64,000 nucleotides of DNA from Hofstenia miamia (Eukaryota > Xenacoelomorpha > Acoela): contig SCFE01000016.1 of assembly GCA_004352715.1 (NCBI GenBank), positions 773,627 to 837,626 of the forward strand, in the 5' to 3' direction. This document shows positions 22,446 to 34,760 of this stretch, one piece after another. The notes below the pieces were generated by a model. That model worked only from the letters and a program-made list of their open reading frames with translations. It was not told the DNA's origin and did no database searches. Each line of letters begins with the position of its first letter. Position 1 is the first letter of the stretch. Both the position numbers and the translations under genes were made by a program.

Positions 22446-23241
22446 TATTAATCTCGGTGTTCCCCAAGGAACTGTTATTGGTCCCATCTTGTTCAACTGC
22501 TCCACCAATAATTTGAAAATTCCCGTGCATTTGTCGCATGCAAACTTCTTAGTTAAATTCGCTGATGATAAATATGCTCTCTGCTTCGGAAAGGATGGCC
22601 GAGATGATGCCGATGAAGTTTCAGCCTTTTTGTTTTATTGGTATCACATTAACAAATTCACTGTTAACACGTCGAAATGCAAGGAAATTGTTGTTTCTCT
22701 GAAACACTCGGTGTCTGCCCCTACTAGATCCACAGCTCACTTTGAAAGAGTTACCGAAATGCGCATTCTTGGTTTTTCTATTTCTAGTAATTTCTGTTTT
22801 AAACCTCATATCTCGAAATTAATTACCAAAATCAATCAAGCAATTTATCTCTTATTGAAATTGAAACGTCATGGTTACTCAAGAAATGAATTAGAGTATG
22901 CGTACAAATCACTGGTTTTTGGTAACATTAATTATGGCGTAGAAGTTTACGGATGTTCTCATCCTTCTGTGTTACAGAGAATTGATCGCGCGCAGAAAAA
23001 AGCCATCAAGTTCAACATAATAGCTTCATTCCAGCCTATCGCAGAAATTATTATTCAGAAAGACAGGAAATTAATCATGAAAATTCTAAAGAATCCAGAT
23101 TGTCACCCATTAGCAGATCTCATACCCTCACGAAGTATCTACAGTGAATCAAGGCTCCGAAACCGGCTTCCTCCAACAATCACAGTGCAGCATTATCAAA
23201 ATCTCTCTATCTTTCCAAATCGGGCGCTTAAATTAAGTTAA
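22446..23241 (+). CDS. LINE reverse transcriptase, C-terminal part (copy D), uninterrupted to its stop
   Basis: The open frame enters from the gap with INLGVPQGTVIGPILFNC. It continues through the catalytic FADDKYALCF (about 22558), MRILGFSISSNFCFKPHISK (about 22761), a thumb-like LNYGVEVYG-type block and RIDRAQKKAIKFNI (about 22981), ending with YSESRLRNRLPP. The stop is at 23239-23241. No frame break is seen over 265 codons, so this copy may be younger than B and C. The N-terminal part lies in the gap or upstream. Confidence 0.8.
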
Positions 23242-23289
23242 ATTGATTTTTAAATCTAGATGTTATTTCTTGATTTCTAATTTAAGACT

Positions 23290-23312
23290 TTTGTTGTTGT
23301 TGTTGTTGTTGT
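23290..23312 (+). repeat. (TTG)n tail of LINE copy D
   Basis: About seven TTG units follow the RT stop by about 50 bases. Copy B of the same family ends in ATT-type units instead, so the tail repeat unit differs within the family. Confidence 0.7.
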
Positions 23313-24389
23313 TTCACATAAGCAGGCAGCAGGCGCTACGTTTCATGGAAATCAATACATATACAATACCAAAGTGTTACCAAAATTAAATTTATATCAA
23401 ATTATTGAACAAAATTTAAAATTAATAACTTAAATTAATTGACCTAAATGAATTGCAAAATACGAAACATAAATTAGAATTAGTTTATTAATATGAAATC
23501 TTGTAGAATTTCGAGTTGTGTATTGATTGAGAAACAATAATTAGAGCAGTAAATATCAAACAGCAGTTTAATAGTTGTATAATTTGAATAATCTACAACT
23601 ATACACAATCTATACACTGATGTAAAATTTCATTAAAGTAGGTTATTTGACATGAAGCTAAATTTGGATTCATATATTTTCATTTCGACAAATTAAATTT
23701 GGGCAGACGTTCACTGTTACGTTTAGTCATGCTTTCTGGTGTTGAGTCTTCTTTGAAATTTTTAAACAACAAATTTATCATATTATTCTGTAGATATATT
23801 GCTAAATTATTGCTCTAGCAAGCATGATGATCTTTTATATAAGTGTGGCGACAAAATATAAAATAGGAAACTTCACCTGAAATAGTTTATTTTGATATTA
23901 TATAGTTTTGCTTAACAATAACTCAATGTTTCCCACAGTATAGTATAGCCCCTCCATAAAATCTATTTGTTAAACTACTAGTGTTTAGGAGTATTAATTT
24001 AGCTTTAATTTAATTCTCACAATTCTTTTTTTAGTTTCAGTTTGTTTCCAATATTATGCGTTTTGTAAAATTTATGTTACATTAATATTTATGCGTTATT
24101 CTATTTTTCCAAAAACCGAGTAAAGTTCTTTGTGATATTAATTAAATTCACGTAATGAAAGCTTTGTTGTTTCGCATGATGGCATATGATGCTGTGCTTT
24201 CAAAGCAATCACAAATAATAATAATGAATTATTATGTAATATATTGGAACTGCCAATATATTTTGATCTGCAATGAAAGCTCTCATATATAATTCTATTT
24301 TAAATTGTTCTGCATTTTGTGATACTTCCACATGATTTTATTAAATTAATATTAAATAAATATTAAACTAAATATCATTTTACCCGTAA

Positions 24390-24424
<35 letters not shown>

Positions 24425-27152
24425 TTTTGTGATGTCCAATTAAATAAATGAAAAAACTATATTAATTGAAATATATTGTTAAAATGTGAAAATTTGATTT
24501 TATATATATATATATTGTGAATTTAATGCGGCCATTGGAGTTTGTGTATAGCGTTGCTGACTAATGATACATAGTATAGTAATTAGGGAAAATATTTCTA
24601 TATTTTTCAGCCAAATCAAAATATCAATTTTCTTACACTTAGAAATAATTCTTTCTGTTAATGGTAACTTTATATGACTTCTATTAAATTTAAACTGAAT
24701 AGTCTGTTTTGCAGTACAGATCTATAGGCTTAGCATATTCAAACAAATTGTTAAAGATCTCATCGGTTTATTTTTGTGTTTGTTATTAATTCATTCTTAT
24801 TCTCTTATTTCAATTTGTACATTTATGTTTATATTTTTATAAATGGCCGTGTGCAAAAGAAAAGCTAGAAAATATAGTTATATAAAATATAGCCTTCTCA
24901 ATGAAATGTTTTCTTTTACTGTTAATTCATTTGCAATAAATTCATGCAAATTAAGAGCAGTTGCAAAAAAAACAGTGCAAATTTTGTTATGCGACGTTAC
25001 AATGTTCAACCATTTCACACCAAAATTTTCCAGCAAACTCATCTTCAGTCGCTTCTTTTTCTTCGACCTTAGATGCGCAAAAAGAATGCTTACGTACTCC
25101 ATCTGTAAATGTAAGCGCTGAACGTGTTGATTCACAATTTGTATCATATTGGCAAGCAGTATGGTTGAATGTTAAAGGATTTTACCAAATAACCGAGTTT
25201 TCTGCTAATTTGATAATCTACTTCAAAACTAGTGGATTGTAGTATTCTGTTTTGGGTACACCGCCTTGATCATTAGAAATGTAATGCCATTTCTCGAGCT
25301 TTTCCTTTGTGAGGTTTTCAAATGATTTTCCTTTGACAACTTAGTAATTTATACAATTGGCTGTCTAATTTTAAGCTTTTCGCATTCCAACATTGTACTG
25401 TAACTATTTTATTATTTTCAGCAATTATATATATTTAAATTCAAATGAATGAAGTTACAAATATCAAAAATTAGTAAACGTTACAAATTCGAAGAGTTTT
25501 ATGCTGATCTGTTATCTCTGAAATAATGAATCAATGAAATTTTTTAAAGAATCTGAACAATTAATTGGAAAAATATCAGCAATTTTTGCATTGATAACTT
25601 CTATGATAAAGATTTTTCAGGTATATTTCTCCTTAACCCCCCACCCCCTCTCATTAAAATTGATGCAATTGTGTCAAATGAAGACAATGCATAAATATTT
25701 TCAAATATAATAAAATATTTAATTGGAAATTTCCTTAGAAATTTCGAATATCAGAGGCATAGAAATTGCTGAATTTTTGTCACTCGATGAAGCCTATTGA
25801 TATATACTCTTCAAAAGAAAACTTCGTTGGTGAAAATAGTTGATAGATAATCCAAAATTGGAGTTTTTTAAACAGTTCAATGTGTGGATTTTTCTGTTTG
25901 CTTGATATGTTGACGTGCTTGGATACTACGATTTTTTAAATTAATGGTTTGTGAAACAGCGAAAAAATTGAATTTCTTATATAACTTCACAAATAAATCT
26001 GTATGAGAGAAATGATGTTAAGTTTCCATTGTCTTTTAAAAGCATTAGAGTTTTATGAGTTGCTTTCGTACTGCAGGCACATATGTTTAGTAAATGAATT
26101 GCCGAGGCTATTTAGAGAGGGTTGCATTCCGGACATGACACCTATGGTTTCAATTATTATTAATTACTTTTCCTTGCACTTGCAAATTCCTACCACTCTT
26201 TATTCTAGCGAAAGTCTATCATTTAGGCCTATCATTGAGCAGTCCATTAAATTGCATGTAAGTAACAGAAATAGTTGTTCAATTGAAATTTTCGAAATAG
26301 TTTTTCTACAATTTTCTACATTTTAGCAAAAAGTTAATTTTCAGTTTATCAACTATGTGAGTCGGCCCAAGCCCTAACTGACACATCGAATTTCTAAAGT
26401 GCAAGGCACCGAGATGCACAACGCCGATATATACGAAATCTCTTCCAAAACTCCGCTTTAAATGATATTTAGATTAAGAGAACTTTATACATTTTACGCT
26501 CGGGCTCAGTATATTTTTAGCTAAATATCTTGATGTGAATAATGAAATAATTAAAAATTAACTATTTTTGAAAACTTTCTGTTCTGACTCTCGATTGAAT
26601 CATGTCATATGTTGCAGAGTTTTCATGTAAGTATCCAGTTTGTATAGATGTGCATTAATAGTTGGTAAGAATTCTATTCAAATTTCTTATTTTTTCAAAA
26701 TTTTGTAATTTCTTAGTAATCAATTTCGACATCGAATTTGCTTTTTATTTCTTATGCTCATGGTAATATTTGCGTCTTTGAATGATATAATCTGAAACCA
26801 AAATTTTAAAATCGGACGGTCGAAAATGAATTACATAAGTAATTTTAACACTAACTAAGTTTAAGTCGTGGACTGTGAAAGTGGTCTGAGGTTATTTTAA
26901 GTTAAAACAATAAATAAAAATCACAAAAAATATCGGGCATTTTTTTGTCTTTACTGAAAAATTTAACCTCAGGACTGTTTAACGGCAACAAACTTGCACA
27001 TGTCTTAAATTTTTCTTTATTAATAATTCTTAATTCGAATTAAGTTTTCTGACACTAAGTTCATTTCCAACTGCATTATTACCATATTTTTTAACGAATT
27101 ATGGGTCACACGGTCAACTATCTTTTCCACGGGGCTCTGCTTTTGATCATTA
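23313..27152. other. AT-rich non-coding stretch
   Basis: About 3.8 kb with no convincing gene. ORFs at 24843-25242 and 26003-26326 lack domains. A perfect (AT)n run lies at 24393-24420, a shorter (TA)n at about 24502-24514, and a C-rich patch at about 25638-25650. A slightly GC-richer patch at 26355-26460 has no structure I recognise. Confidence 0.6.
24393..24420. repeat. (AT)n microsatellite
   Basis: About 14 uninterrupted AT units. Confidence 0.9.
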
Positions 27153-27156
27153 TTAA
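27153..27156. repeat. Left TTAA target site of the piggyBac element
   Basis: TTAA directly precedes the left terminal repeat; the partner is at 28743-28746. Confidence 0.8.
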
Positions 27157-27257
27157 CCCATTAAATACCAGACATTGAAAACGTTACGCAAACATGATTA
27201 TTTTTAAAAACATGCTAAAAGTGCTTGAGTAAGAATATATATTATTGATAGCATCAC

Positions 27258-27975
27258 TCATGATTTGGTTTCGGATACACCGCCCGGTGTGCATTTGCGC
27301 ACCATGGCACTATGTGTACAACATTGAGTAGTTGATAAAAGTATGAGCCGTGGTAAATAATATGTGAATAAACACTTATTTATCAAAGAACTTAGAATTA
27401 TTTCGTGATTGCATTTCTCACCACCGGACAGGCGACATCTTCTTCGGAGGACCAATACTAATGCTGTCTGGGAACAGGTCTATAACCGCTGAGTAAAAGA
27501 ACACCAACGAATGTCTGATATTCTTCGGGAGTAAAGTTAAGCATAGAGTTGTTTTGAGACTCATTTGATATAATTTCAAAGAGGCCTTCAGACATCACAT
27601 CAAATATTTTTTTCGGCATTTTCCCACCAAGCTCTTGTTCTATCGCTTCTTTCCTTGAATCTTCCTAATTGATTGCAATATTAGAATGGAACTTGGAGTA
27701 AGACGGCTTTTTCACCCAATCAACTTCAATCTTACGATATTTTGGTTTGGTACCAGTAGCTTTTTCATTGTCACCATCTCCGTGAACATGCACGTCGATT
27801 CTACCAGGGACATCAGTTGGACAATTATTTCTTCATTTATTTAATCCTCATCAGTCAATGCATCTACAGTATCTGGCGGTAACTCCACAATATCATATTT
27901 CAAGTTGTTGTCTTCCTCCTCCTGTAACCTGTTGATCTTCTCCACTGCCTCTTCTACAGTCAACTTTCTCTTCAT
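27258..27975 (-). pseudogene. piggyBac transposase N-terminus, truncated
   Basis: The likely start is the ATG at 27975-27973 (MKRKLTVEEAVEKINRLQEE). The acidic N-terminus (DIVELPPDTVDALTDED) is the usual piggyBac-type leader and stops at 27841. In-frame sense continues: a Lys-rich linker, then EVDWVKKPSYSKFHSNI, IFDVMSEGLFEIISNESQNN, FTPEEYQTFVGVLLLSGY and YWSSEEDVACPVVRNAI, which corresponds to the conserved YW....D..N..V..AMSR block. Sense ends there, about one third into a normal protein of about 550-600 residues. At least three in-frame stops are present. The catalytic Asp triad is missing entirely. Confidence 0.82.
27286..27303. repeat. Subterminal palindrome of the piggyBac element (left)
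   Basis: GGTGTGCATTTGCGCACC is an imperfect palindrome 130 bases inside the left end. It may be a transposase binding site. Confidence 0.55.
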
Positions 27976-28373
27976 TCCCGAAATAAAAGAAAAATATTTC
28001 TTTTCATAAAAATAGAGAGGTGCACACACAATACTTTGATTGATAGTAATTAACGAGTGTCGAGTCACCTAATTAGAGGATGCCGTGGTTACCGCAGCAG
28101 TTCACACAAGTGTTTTCGTAGCTTATAAAATTTTGCTTTGTTCTAAAACATTTTCTGATGTCAATTCATGTATACAAATCATTTTCATTATAATACTGTG
28201 ACTTCGACGTTTCCAGCACATTTTCCTGTCGGTTACAAAAACTATTTTTAGTGATTTAAAAACAGATCTGGCCTAAAGAAACAAATCTAGTAGGTCTGAA
28301 CTAATGTTTATAAGGTTGATGAAATCCAAAGATGGATATTAGTTCAACGATAAAATTTCACATATGTGACCAT

Positions 28374-28391
28374 GGTTCGCAAATGCGAACC
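28374..28391. repeat. Subterminal palindrome of the piggyBac element (right)
   Basis: GGTTCGCAAATGCGAACC is a near-perfect palindrome about 350 bases inside the right end and similar to the left one. Confidence 0.55.
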
Positions 28392-28742
28392 AGTATGAAG
28401 ATAATGTTATATTTTGTAACTAATGAATATATAGCATCCCTACTAATACATATGAAATAATTGAAATAAGCTAAGACTAAATCAAGTATCAGAACAATAA
28501 ATATCTTGTTAGATGATCACAAAATTTGGAAGGCAAAATACATACCTTTTTGTTTCTAAAAAATCAAAAATCGCAAATTTCGAAATTCGTTAAACTTATG
28601 AACGGCACTTGACAAGAGTGAAACTGTGATAGCGTATAGATAAGATATCAATTGATGTATTAAAACAAGAAAAAAATCAGAACCGCTCTTATGTTCTCAA
28701 TAATCAACAAAAAATTTTGGTGCGCATTTGGTACTAAATGAG

Positions 28743-28746
28743 TTAA
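28743..28746. repeat. Right TTAA target site of the piggyBac element
   Basis: TTAA directly follows the right terminal repeat and pairs with 27153-27156. Confidence 0.8.
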
Positions 28747-31134
28747 GTAGACACCAATTTGAGATATATTTTTTCGATTTATCAACTAGTTGTTGCAAAC
28801 TAAAACATTAGTCTGCGTTGTGTTGCTTACTGATTCAATTAGCAATTTACAAATAATTTATAATAGTGGAAACTATTTAACTATCGTAGCTAATGTTTCA
28901 AAATTGCATCTTAGAAGTTTCTAAGAATCCGCGTTTGTATTTATTTCGTTATTCGTCTATTTTACAGATCGGTTTTCATTTTTTTTTGTATTTCAATTTT
29001 AACTAGGTAAATTGATTTACTACTTGTGACAATTTATATGGTAATTTTGAGATTGATTTCATATCCTAATAGGTTTTCGTTAAATACAAGTCATAAATTT
29101 ATTTTAATTGAATAAATTTCTAATTTTTTATATTTACTCGAATTTATTCTGAGTGTATTTGAATTTATGGTCTAATAACGGTTTTAAATGATTGTTCAAA
29201 AAGCCTCAGTTACTGTGAAGACTTGAGAAATAGGTTTCTAGAGTTTATATTTGTTTTCTAAGCTGCAGAAAAGTTGCAAACTGTATGCTCCATAAAGTAA
29301 TGAAATATGCTCCTTTAAGTGAGCATAATTTTTTGTACCCTCTTCTTACAATTAATGCTTCAGCCCTGGATGTTTACTAATTTATGTCAATTTCTGGTTT
29401 GATTTTCACTGAAGAGTTTGTAATAGACAAAATATATTTGTTTTTCTGAATTTCTTTCGCTATCTGAATGTTTGCTTAATTGTGTACACTATTGTTTTAG
29501 TTGTGCTGTGTGTTATCATGCATTTTATTTCATAATTTCGGATTCTTATGCATTCTTCACAGTTGGATGGCGCTTTTTTGCGTAATATTTATTCTGCTTC
29601 TTTCACATCGTTGTAAGTCTTTTTAATATTTATGTCATATTTTAAACAATGAGGCGTGTTTACCACATAGTTTTGTTAACAAAGTGTTTACTTTTAACTT
29701 TGACATTTTGTGTAATTTTCTATTCGACATGCAAATTGTATCGCGTCGACATTTGAACATAGATTTACTTACTTAGCATATTTTGCAAATTTTAATGGAC
29801 GAAATTTTTTTCATATTTTGTTTTCATTGTTTTATCTAGTCTTACAATCTGTCAGATTTAAGTGGTGGAATTATGTCTAATTGATTTCAGCATATAATTT
29901 ATTGTCAACTGCGATGCCTTAATGTTTTCGAACTAGTTTTAATCTACCATTTTCATGCATATTTGCATTTTAGTTATATACTAAGCATATTTCATTTTTG
30001 CTAGATATATTTGCTTTTAGTCTTAACGCATTTGTTTAAAAAAATGTTTGTAGATGAAAAAACCTACATCTACACTCGAAAGTCCCCATCATTACATGAT
30101 ATAAATTTTGACATATATTTTCAGCCCTCTGATGAGTATAAAAATGTAATTAATTGGTTGATATTGTAAACTGGAATTTTCTAATGTTGCGAAAATTACA
30201 TTTTTTCTTACTAGTAACTTTTTGTGAAACTGAAATATTTTTGGTTTTAGGCTGCATTTATTTTGTCTGTAATAAATATACTTTGTATTCCTCTTATAGC
30301 ATACATCTCCTTTGAAAATTTAAGTTTTCAAAAAAAGCTCTCTGGTGTACTAATTTCATATTAATTTTATTTGTCCTAATTTTCTTAGAAAATGTTTCTT
30401 TTGATTTCTGATTTGGACTGAAATACGGTGGTGTGCAAAACGCTATCGTGGGAACTTCTATCTTTTAATGTAATTCTTAGAGAAACCTGAAAATAACACC
30501 TAAAATGACACAAATGAATGAGGAAATTACATTAGAAAATGGCGCTAAAGCACTTGTAAATGGAAAACATAATTAAAATATCAATTGAATATACAAAATA
30601 GTAAATTGTTGTTAAAGTACAGTAACAAGTTTGTTTTTCTGAAAAGTTTTTTAATCAAAAAATTCATTTAGTTGAGACTTTATGTTGGTCTAAAAATATA
30701 TCTTTTTCCAAATTCACCAGTATATTGAGCAAAATACTTTTTAGCTTTAGAAGATAGCAATTTACTAATTCTTAGCATAATTAAATTTAACAGCACTTCT
30801 TAAAGGAGTGATCATGTGATGTGATGCTATTATGCTAAATATGTTTTCTATTTTATTCGCAAGAAAGCAGGAAATACTTGTTTGGCTAATCTGCATAAAT
30901 ACTACTTTGCATGTCCTGTGCATTATGATTTGGCAATTTTAGTTTAATCGTATCACCAATTATAAATGGATACGCTACGTTGCTATATAATTAATTACAT
31001 TATTAGTGTGGGTATTAAGATATGTTTGAAAGTAAAAACCATAAAAACCCACTAACATGCTATCATTTTTGAATGCACGTAAAAAATGGCATTTTGAGAT
31101 CTAACACTACCAAAATTGCATTTATGGCATTTGG
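28747..31134. other. AT-rich non-coding stretch
   Basis: About 2.4 kb rich in stops on both strands. I see no gene, terminal repeats or tandem array. Confidence 0.65.
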
Positions 31135-31153
31135 TTGCCCTAGTTATACGAAA

Positions 31154-31188
<35 letters not shown>

Positions 31189-31805
31189 CTAGGGCAGTTT
31201 TGTATTTTATCGNTAATTGAATTAGTGCATAGTTTTTTACACTTTACAAACATAAAGGTCAAACGAAATTGATAACAACATATCAATAGAGACTAAGTAT
31301 TATCATATATAAGTAAAAATCACGAAAAATAAAAATGAAAAAATATAAATTTTTTTCCTATGTACAAAACACCATTTGGTTACATAACACCAATATATGT
31401 GGTGAGCGTTACAAAGCACCAATATATATGAAAATTTTATTACAAATCACCAATATATATGTATATATATATATATATATATTTTTTTTCGCTGGGTAGT
31501 ATGGGATTTGTACTTAGGGTAAAAAAACCCGTACCCAGCGTAAATTGCCTCCAGTTTTGAGTGAAATTAAAATTTTTCAAAAAATGTAGCCAGTATGTGT
31601 TTACAATAGGCCTAAGTATCCCGTGCAAAATTCTGACCATGTAGGTTAATTATTGAAATTTTTGGAAAATATATATACTAAACTTTCCCATACATTTTTC
31701 GTACCCAGCGTAACATTTGTACAAACGAAAGTATCCATTTTTGGGGGTGTACTTAGCGTAAGAAAACGTACTTAGCGTAAATATATATGTATATAAATAT
31801 ATATC

Positions 31806-31837
<32 letters not shown>

Positions 31838-31861
31838 CTAGGGCAGTTTTGTATTTTATCG
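31135..31861. repeat. Composite microsatellite and short-repeat cluster
   Basis: Two (TA)n runs (about 31156-31187 and 31808-31838) are each followed by the same unit starting CTAGGGCAGTTTTG (31189-31212 and 31838-31861, 24 identical bases). An inverted TGCCCTAG lies at 31136-31143. Between them are three CACCAATATAT units (31388, 31417, 31448) and four copies of GTACYYAGCGTAA (from 31531, 31701, 31749 and 31768), with an inverted CGCTGGGTA at 31490-31498. The pattern suggests a small transposon-derived repeat spread through TA microsatellites. One ambiguous base is at 31213. Confidence 0.6.
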
Positions 31862-32390
31862 AATTAAATAATTGCATTTTGTAAGATAGCCGAACAACCA
31901 ATTCAATCGCTAAAAGAGAGAAATCTGCTAGATAGAAGAGATTGTATGCGTTTTATTTTCCATCATCACTTAGTTGAATAAACTGTTAGCGTCTTGATAT
32001 TGACCTTCAAGACCGCTGAGAGAAGTAACGAGACACATGCATATACTAGACTTATCCCATCCCCTCTCCCCCTTCAACCCATCATAGCAATCATTTGCGA
32101 ACGTTTTTTACTTTAAAAACTCAATCAAAATTTGTAACAAACATGTGCATGTATGTGCATAGACTTCAAAAAATATTATTTGAACACCAAACGAAATATT
32201 AATATTACTTTGGCAACGACAAAGTTGTAATAACATGAACTTTGGTTAATAGACAAATTAGGAAAAGAAATCACATTGGAGGAATGCAAATTTATTCAAA
32301 ATTGCCCATCCTATTGTTCGCTATAATTAGTTTAGCAACAAAAATTGTATCGTTTGTGCGGGCTTATCTTTCTACAAGTGAGATGGCCCG
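31862..32390. other. Non-coding stretch
   Basis: No ORF or repeat stands out in these roughly 530 bases. Confidence 0.6.
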
Positions 32391-32394
32391 TTCT

Positions 32395-33720
32395 CCATGC
32401 TCCTGATGTTCTTAGAGAAGTTTTTGAATTTTGGAAAGAGCAAGAATAATAACAACACAGCCTTAGAATGCAAAAAACTGAATTCAACATTTGAGCATTG
32501 GAAGTCCATAATATATGAAAAGACCGAAGATTAAGACCCCATAAAGAAAGGGAATGGAAATTTAAATTTGACTGTCTTCAATTATTTGATGCAGGTCACG
32601 GTGATGTTTTAAATATGCCAGATATAGAAAATGGTGAAAAAATTATATTACAAAGACAGGATGGTCAACCAGGTTCAATGACGGGTGTTGACAAATCATT
32701 GTAGAAGCAATGAAAAAGGAAGAAATGCTGACTAGTTCAAAGAATAGCATAGCCAATACCGTATTTTCTTTAATAAGCGCCGCGGCGCTTATTTTTTCAC
32801 GCTTAAACAGCTGCGGCCGTTATTAGATGACGGCGCTTAATTGAGGACGGCGCTAATTTTTTCAGCTACACAAATGAAAATTGAGTGAGACATAATACAA
32901 AATAGACTATACACGCAGATTTATGCACGTTCTGCACTATAAATTTGTTACATTTTAAAAATAATTAGTTTCAATGGCTGTTACGTTCTTATATACAGGT
33001 AACCGCTTCATTTTCACGATTTTTGACTTTATAATATTGAATACTTGTGCCAGTTTAAACAAATATATTTGAAATGAAAATGAATACGACAAAAAAACAA
33101 GACAATAGTTGAAAACAATACTCTATATATTATTGAAAGGATATGAATTCAGCTTCAGCCACTAACTTAGCAAAACAGTAGCATAGTATAATTGCATACC
33201 GGAACTTAGGTGCGGCGCTTATTTTTTCAAGTGTGTTACGGTGCGGCGGTTATTAGAGGGCGGCGCTTATTACAGAAAATACGGTCATAAGGTTGATAAA
33301 AAGAAATTTGAAGAGAAGATCAATAAAACAGATATTAAGCAACATTTCTAAAAGCTCTGAATAATCCAATGACAATGATGATTATCTCTCAATACCATTA
33401 ATCACACATCAATCATCAGTGCTAGAAGAAAAGATTATGAGGAGGCAGCAAAATCAATGAGAGCATTGTTTGTGCCAGACAATATTCTGACTTGTTACTG
33501 AGATGGAATGTTACTTCCAGAAATTACAGGCAAAGAATTGGTATTATCACAGGAAATGCAACTCATAATCTCTTAGGTTTGTTGAATTAAATTTTTTAGG
33601 TAATTCACATTCCAATGCTATTATTGCATGTTTAGTGGAGTGGCGTATTGCAGAAAATGTTAAATCATTGTGCTTTAACACAACTGCCAGTAATACTGGA
33701 CAAAATTCACACAATGATTG
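32395..33720 (+). pseudogene. Relic of a multicopy invertebrate gene, split by a MITE
   Basis: Plus-strand sense appears in pieces: LREVFEFWKEQE (about 32410-32445), LFDAGHGDVLNM then GQPGSMTGVDKSL (about 32583-32703), and after the inserted MITE ARRKDYEEAAKSMRALFVPD (about 33421), DGMLLPEITGKELV and SLCFNTTASNTGQ (about 33670-33705). The order 'LFDIAHADAL, RQ.G.MGGVD, HWDGKLLPDLTGKE, CFDTTASNTG' is that of predicted proteins found in many copies in invertebrate genomes, which I take to be of DNA-transposon origin. I cannot name the superfamily. The W of WDG is a stop and several frames are used, so it is a fossil. Confidence 0.55.
32758..33285. mobile_element. MITE with GC-rich terminal repeats
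   Basis: A 528-base element with terminal inverted repeats ACCGTATTTTCTKTAATAAG continuing into CGCCGC (32758 onward and the complement ending at 33285). Both ends then carry further GCGGCGCTTATTTTTTC and CGGCGCTTA motifs in both orientations, so each end can fold into a hairpin. The interior is AT-rich and non-coding. The target duplication is unclear: TA precedes the left CCG, and TC follows the right end where TA would be expected. It sits inside the relic gene and so inserted after it. Confidence 0.75.
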
Positions 33721-34760
33721 ACTCAAGCCGAACTATTGTTGTAATTGCAAGCGAATGAAGCAAATATTAGCATATTCAAGCATATACTTGCAACCTCTAA
33801 AAGTTTATATTTTAGCTGAAATATTGTTTTGTTTGTTTGGTTTTAATACAAAATATATCACTGAAACCCAAGAAACCTGCAGTTACCTAGTGAATATTAG
33901 ATTGATTGTGAAAATTCCTCCAACAAAGACAGGGGTTGTAAGAAAATATTGTTTAATTAATTACATATTGAAATGGAAAATTCTTTCTCGATACTGCCTT
34001 CATTATGTATTGGTATGTTTCACCAAAGCGTTGGACAGTACAAACAAATCACACCGGAAATAATTTTGTATTTGTAACATCCGGCTCTTTGGATTGTGTG
34101 TATTTCACAACTGAATAAATAAAAACTGTTTCTTGTTTAAATCAAGAAAACATTTTTTGATTATTTACTGCTTTGTGCTTTCCCACGCTTTCGCTCTACA
34201 GATCTTTCCATTCACTCTAAATTTTAAAAATTGATTAGCAATTGAATTTAATGGATTGGAAAAACATTAAGGCTTGGTAAAGGGTAAATATATTTTAGGA
34301 ATCCATACTACTTTGCATTTTTTTGTGTGTCAATCATCATTTTTTATAGTTGTAAATCTCACAGAGATATTTGCTTAATTTTATGACGTTATAAATCAAT
34401 AAATAACTAAGCAGGTTATTAAGTTTTGTTTTCTCTATAAAGTATTGTACTGCTGTCATGTCTAATAAAACTCTTTATAAATACAATAATGAATGCGGAG
34501 CAAAATCCGGGGTGTTTTTAAACCCAGAAACTATAAAATTGTGTAAAAAAATCATATCATTGTCAATGTCAGAGTCAGGTAGGCAGTTGCAAAAATGCGC
34601 TACTTTAATCATAATAATTTTCCGAATTTGGCTATTAGGCCTTTGCAACTTTAAAATATTCAATTGTTTTCCAAAATTTTCTTATTTAACAGTATGTGAA
34701 ACATATATAATGAATAGATATTGGCCCATTTCGATTAGTCAGTCGTAGACCCTTTCAAAT
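33721..34760. other. Non-coding stretch
   Basis: ORFs at 33755-34063 and 34458-34748 are AT-biased and show no domain. I see no gene. Confidence 0.55.

Larger units (their letters stand above)
22446..23312 (+). mobile_element. CR1-like non-LTR retrotransposon, copy D, 3' part
   Basis: This is the 3' part of a LINE of the same family as copy B: RT C-terminal half (22446-23241), a short 3' UTR, and a (TTG)n tail at about 23290-23312. It cannot be the continuation of copy C, because the RT order restarts at the GVPQG motif. Confidence 0.82.
27157..28742 (-). mobile_element. piggyBac element, internally deleted, with both TTAA sites
   Basis: The element is 1586 bases long, flanked by TTAA at 27153-27156 and 28743-28746, the obligatory piggyBac target. 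The terminal repeats read inward CCCATTAAATACCAGAC (left) and CTCATTTAGTACCAAAT (right), 12 of 17 identical. Inside, on the minus strand, lies only the N-terminal part of a piggyBac transposase (27258-27975). The catalytic DDD core is absent. Near-perfect palindromes with a TGCGCACC-type core occur at 27286-27303 and 28374-28391, resembling the inner part of the right terminal repeat. A non-autonomous derivative is the best reading. Confidence 0.85.

Noticed and set aside
21341-22539. Long open frames crossing the N gap
   Set aside because: They are artefacts of translating N; the two sides belong to different LINE copies.
24843-25242. Overlapping ORFs at 25 kb
   Set aside because: Both strands are open by chance in one region; no homology or splice signals.
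26341-26360. Twelve-base phase-1 microexon between TTTTCAG and GTGAGT
   Set aside because: Far from other exons and easily found by chance; no supporting neighbour.
26355-26460. GC-richer patch as an RNA gene
   Set aside because: I found no tRNA or snRNA hallmarks such as box A/B or a cloverleaf.
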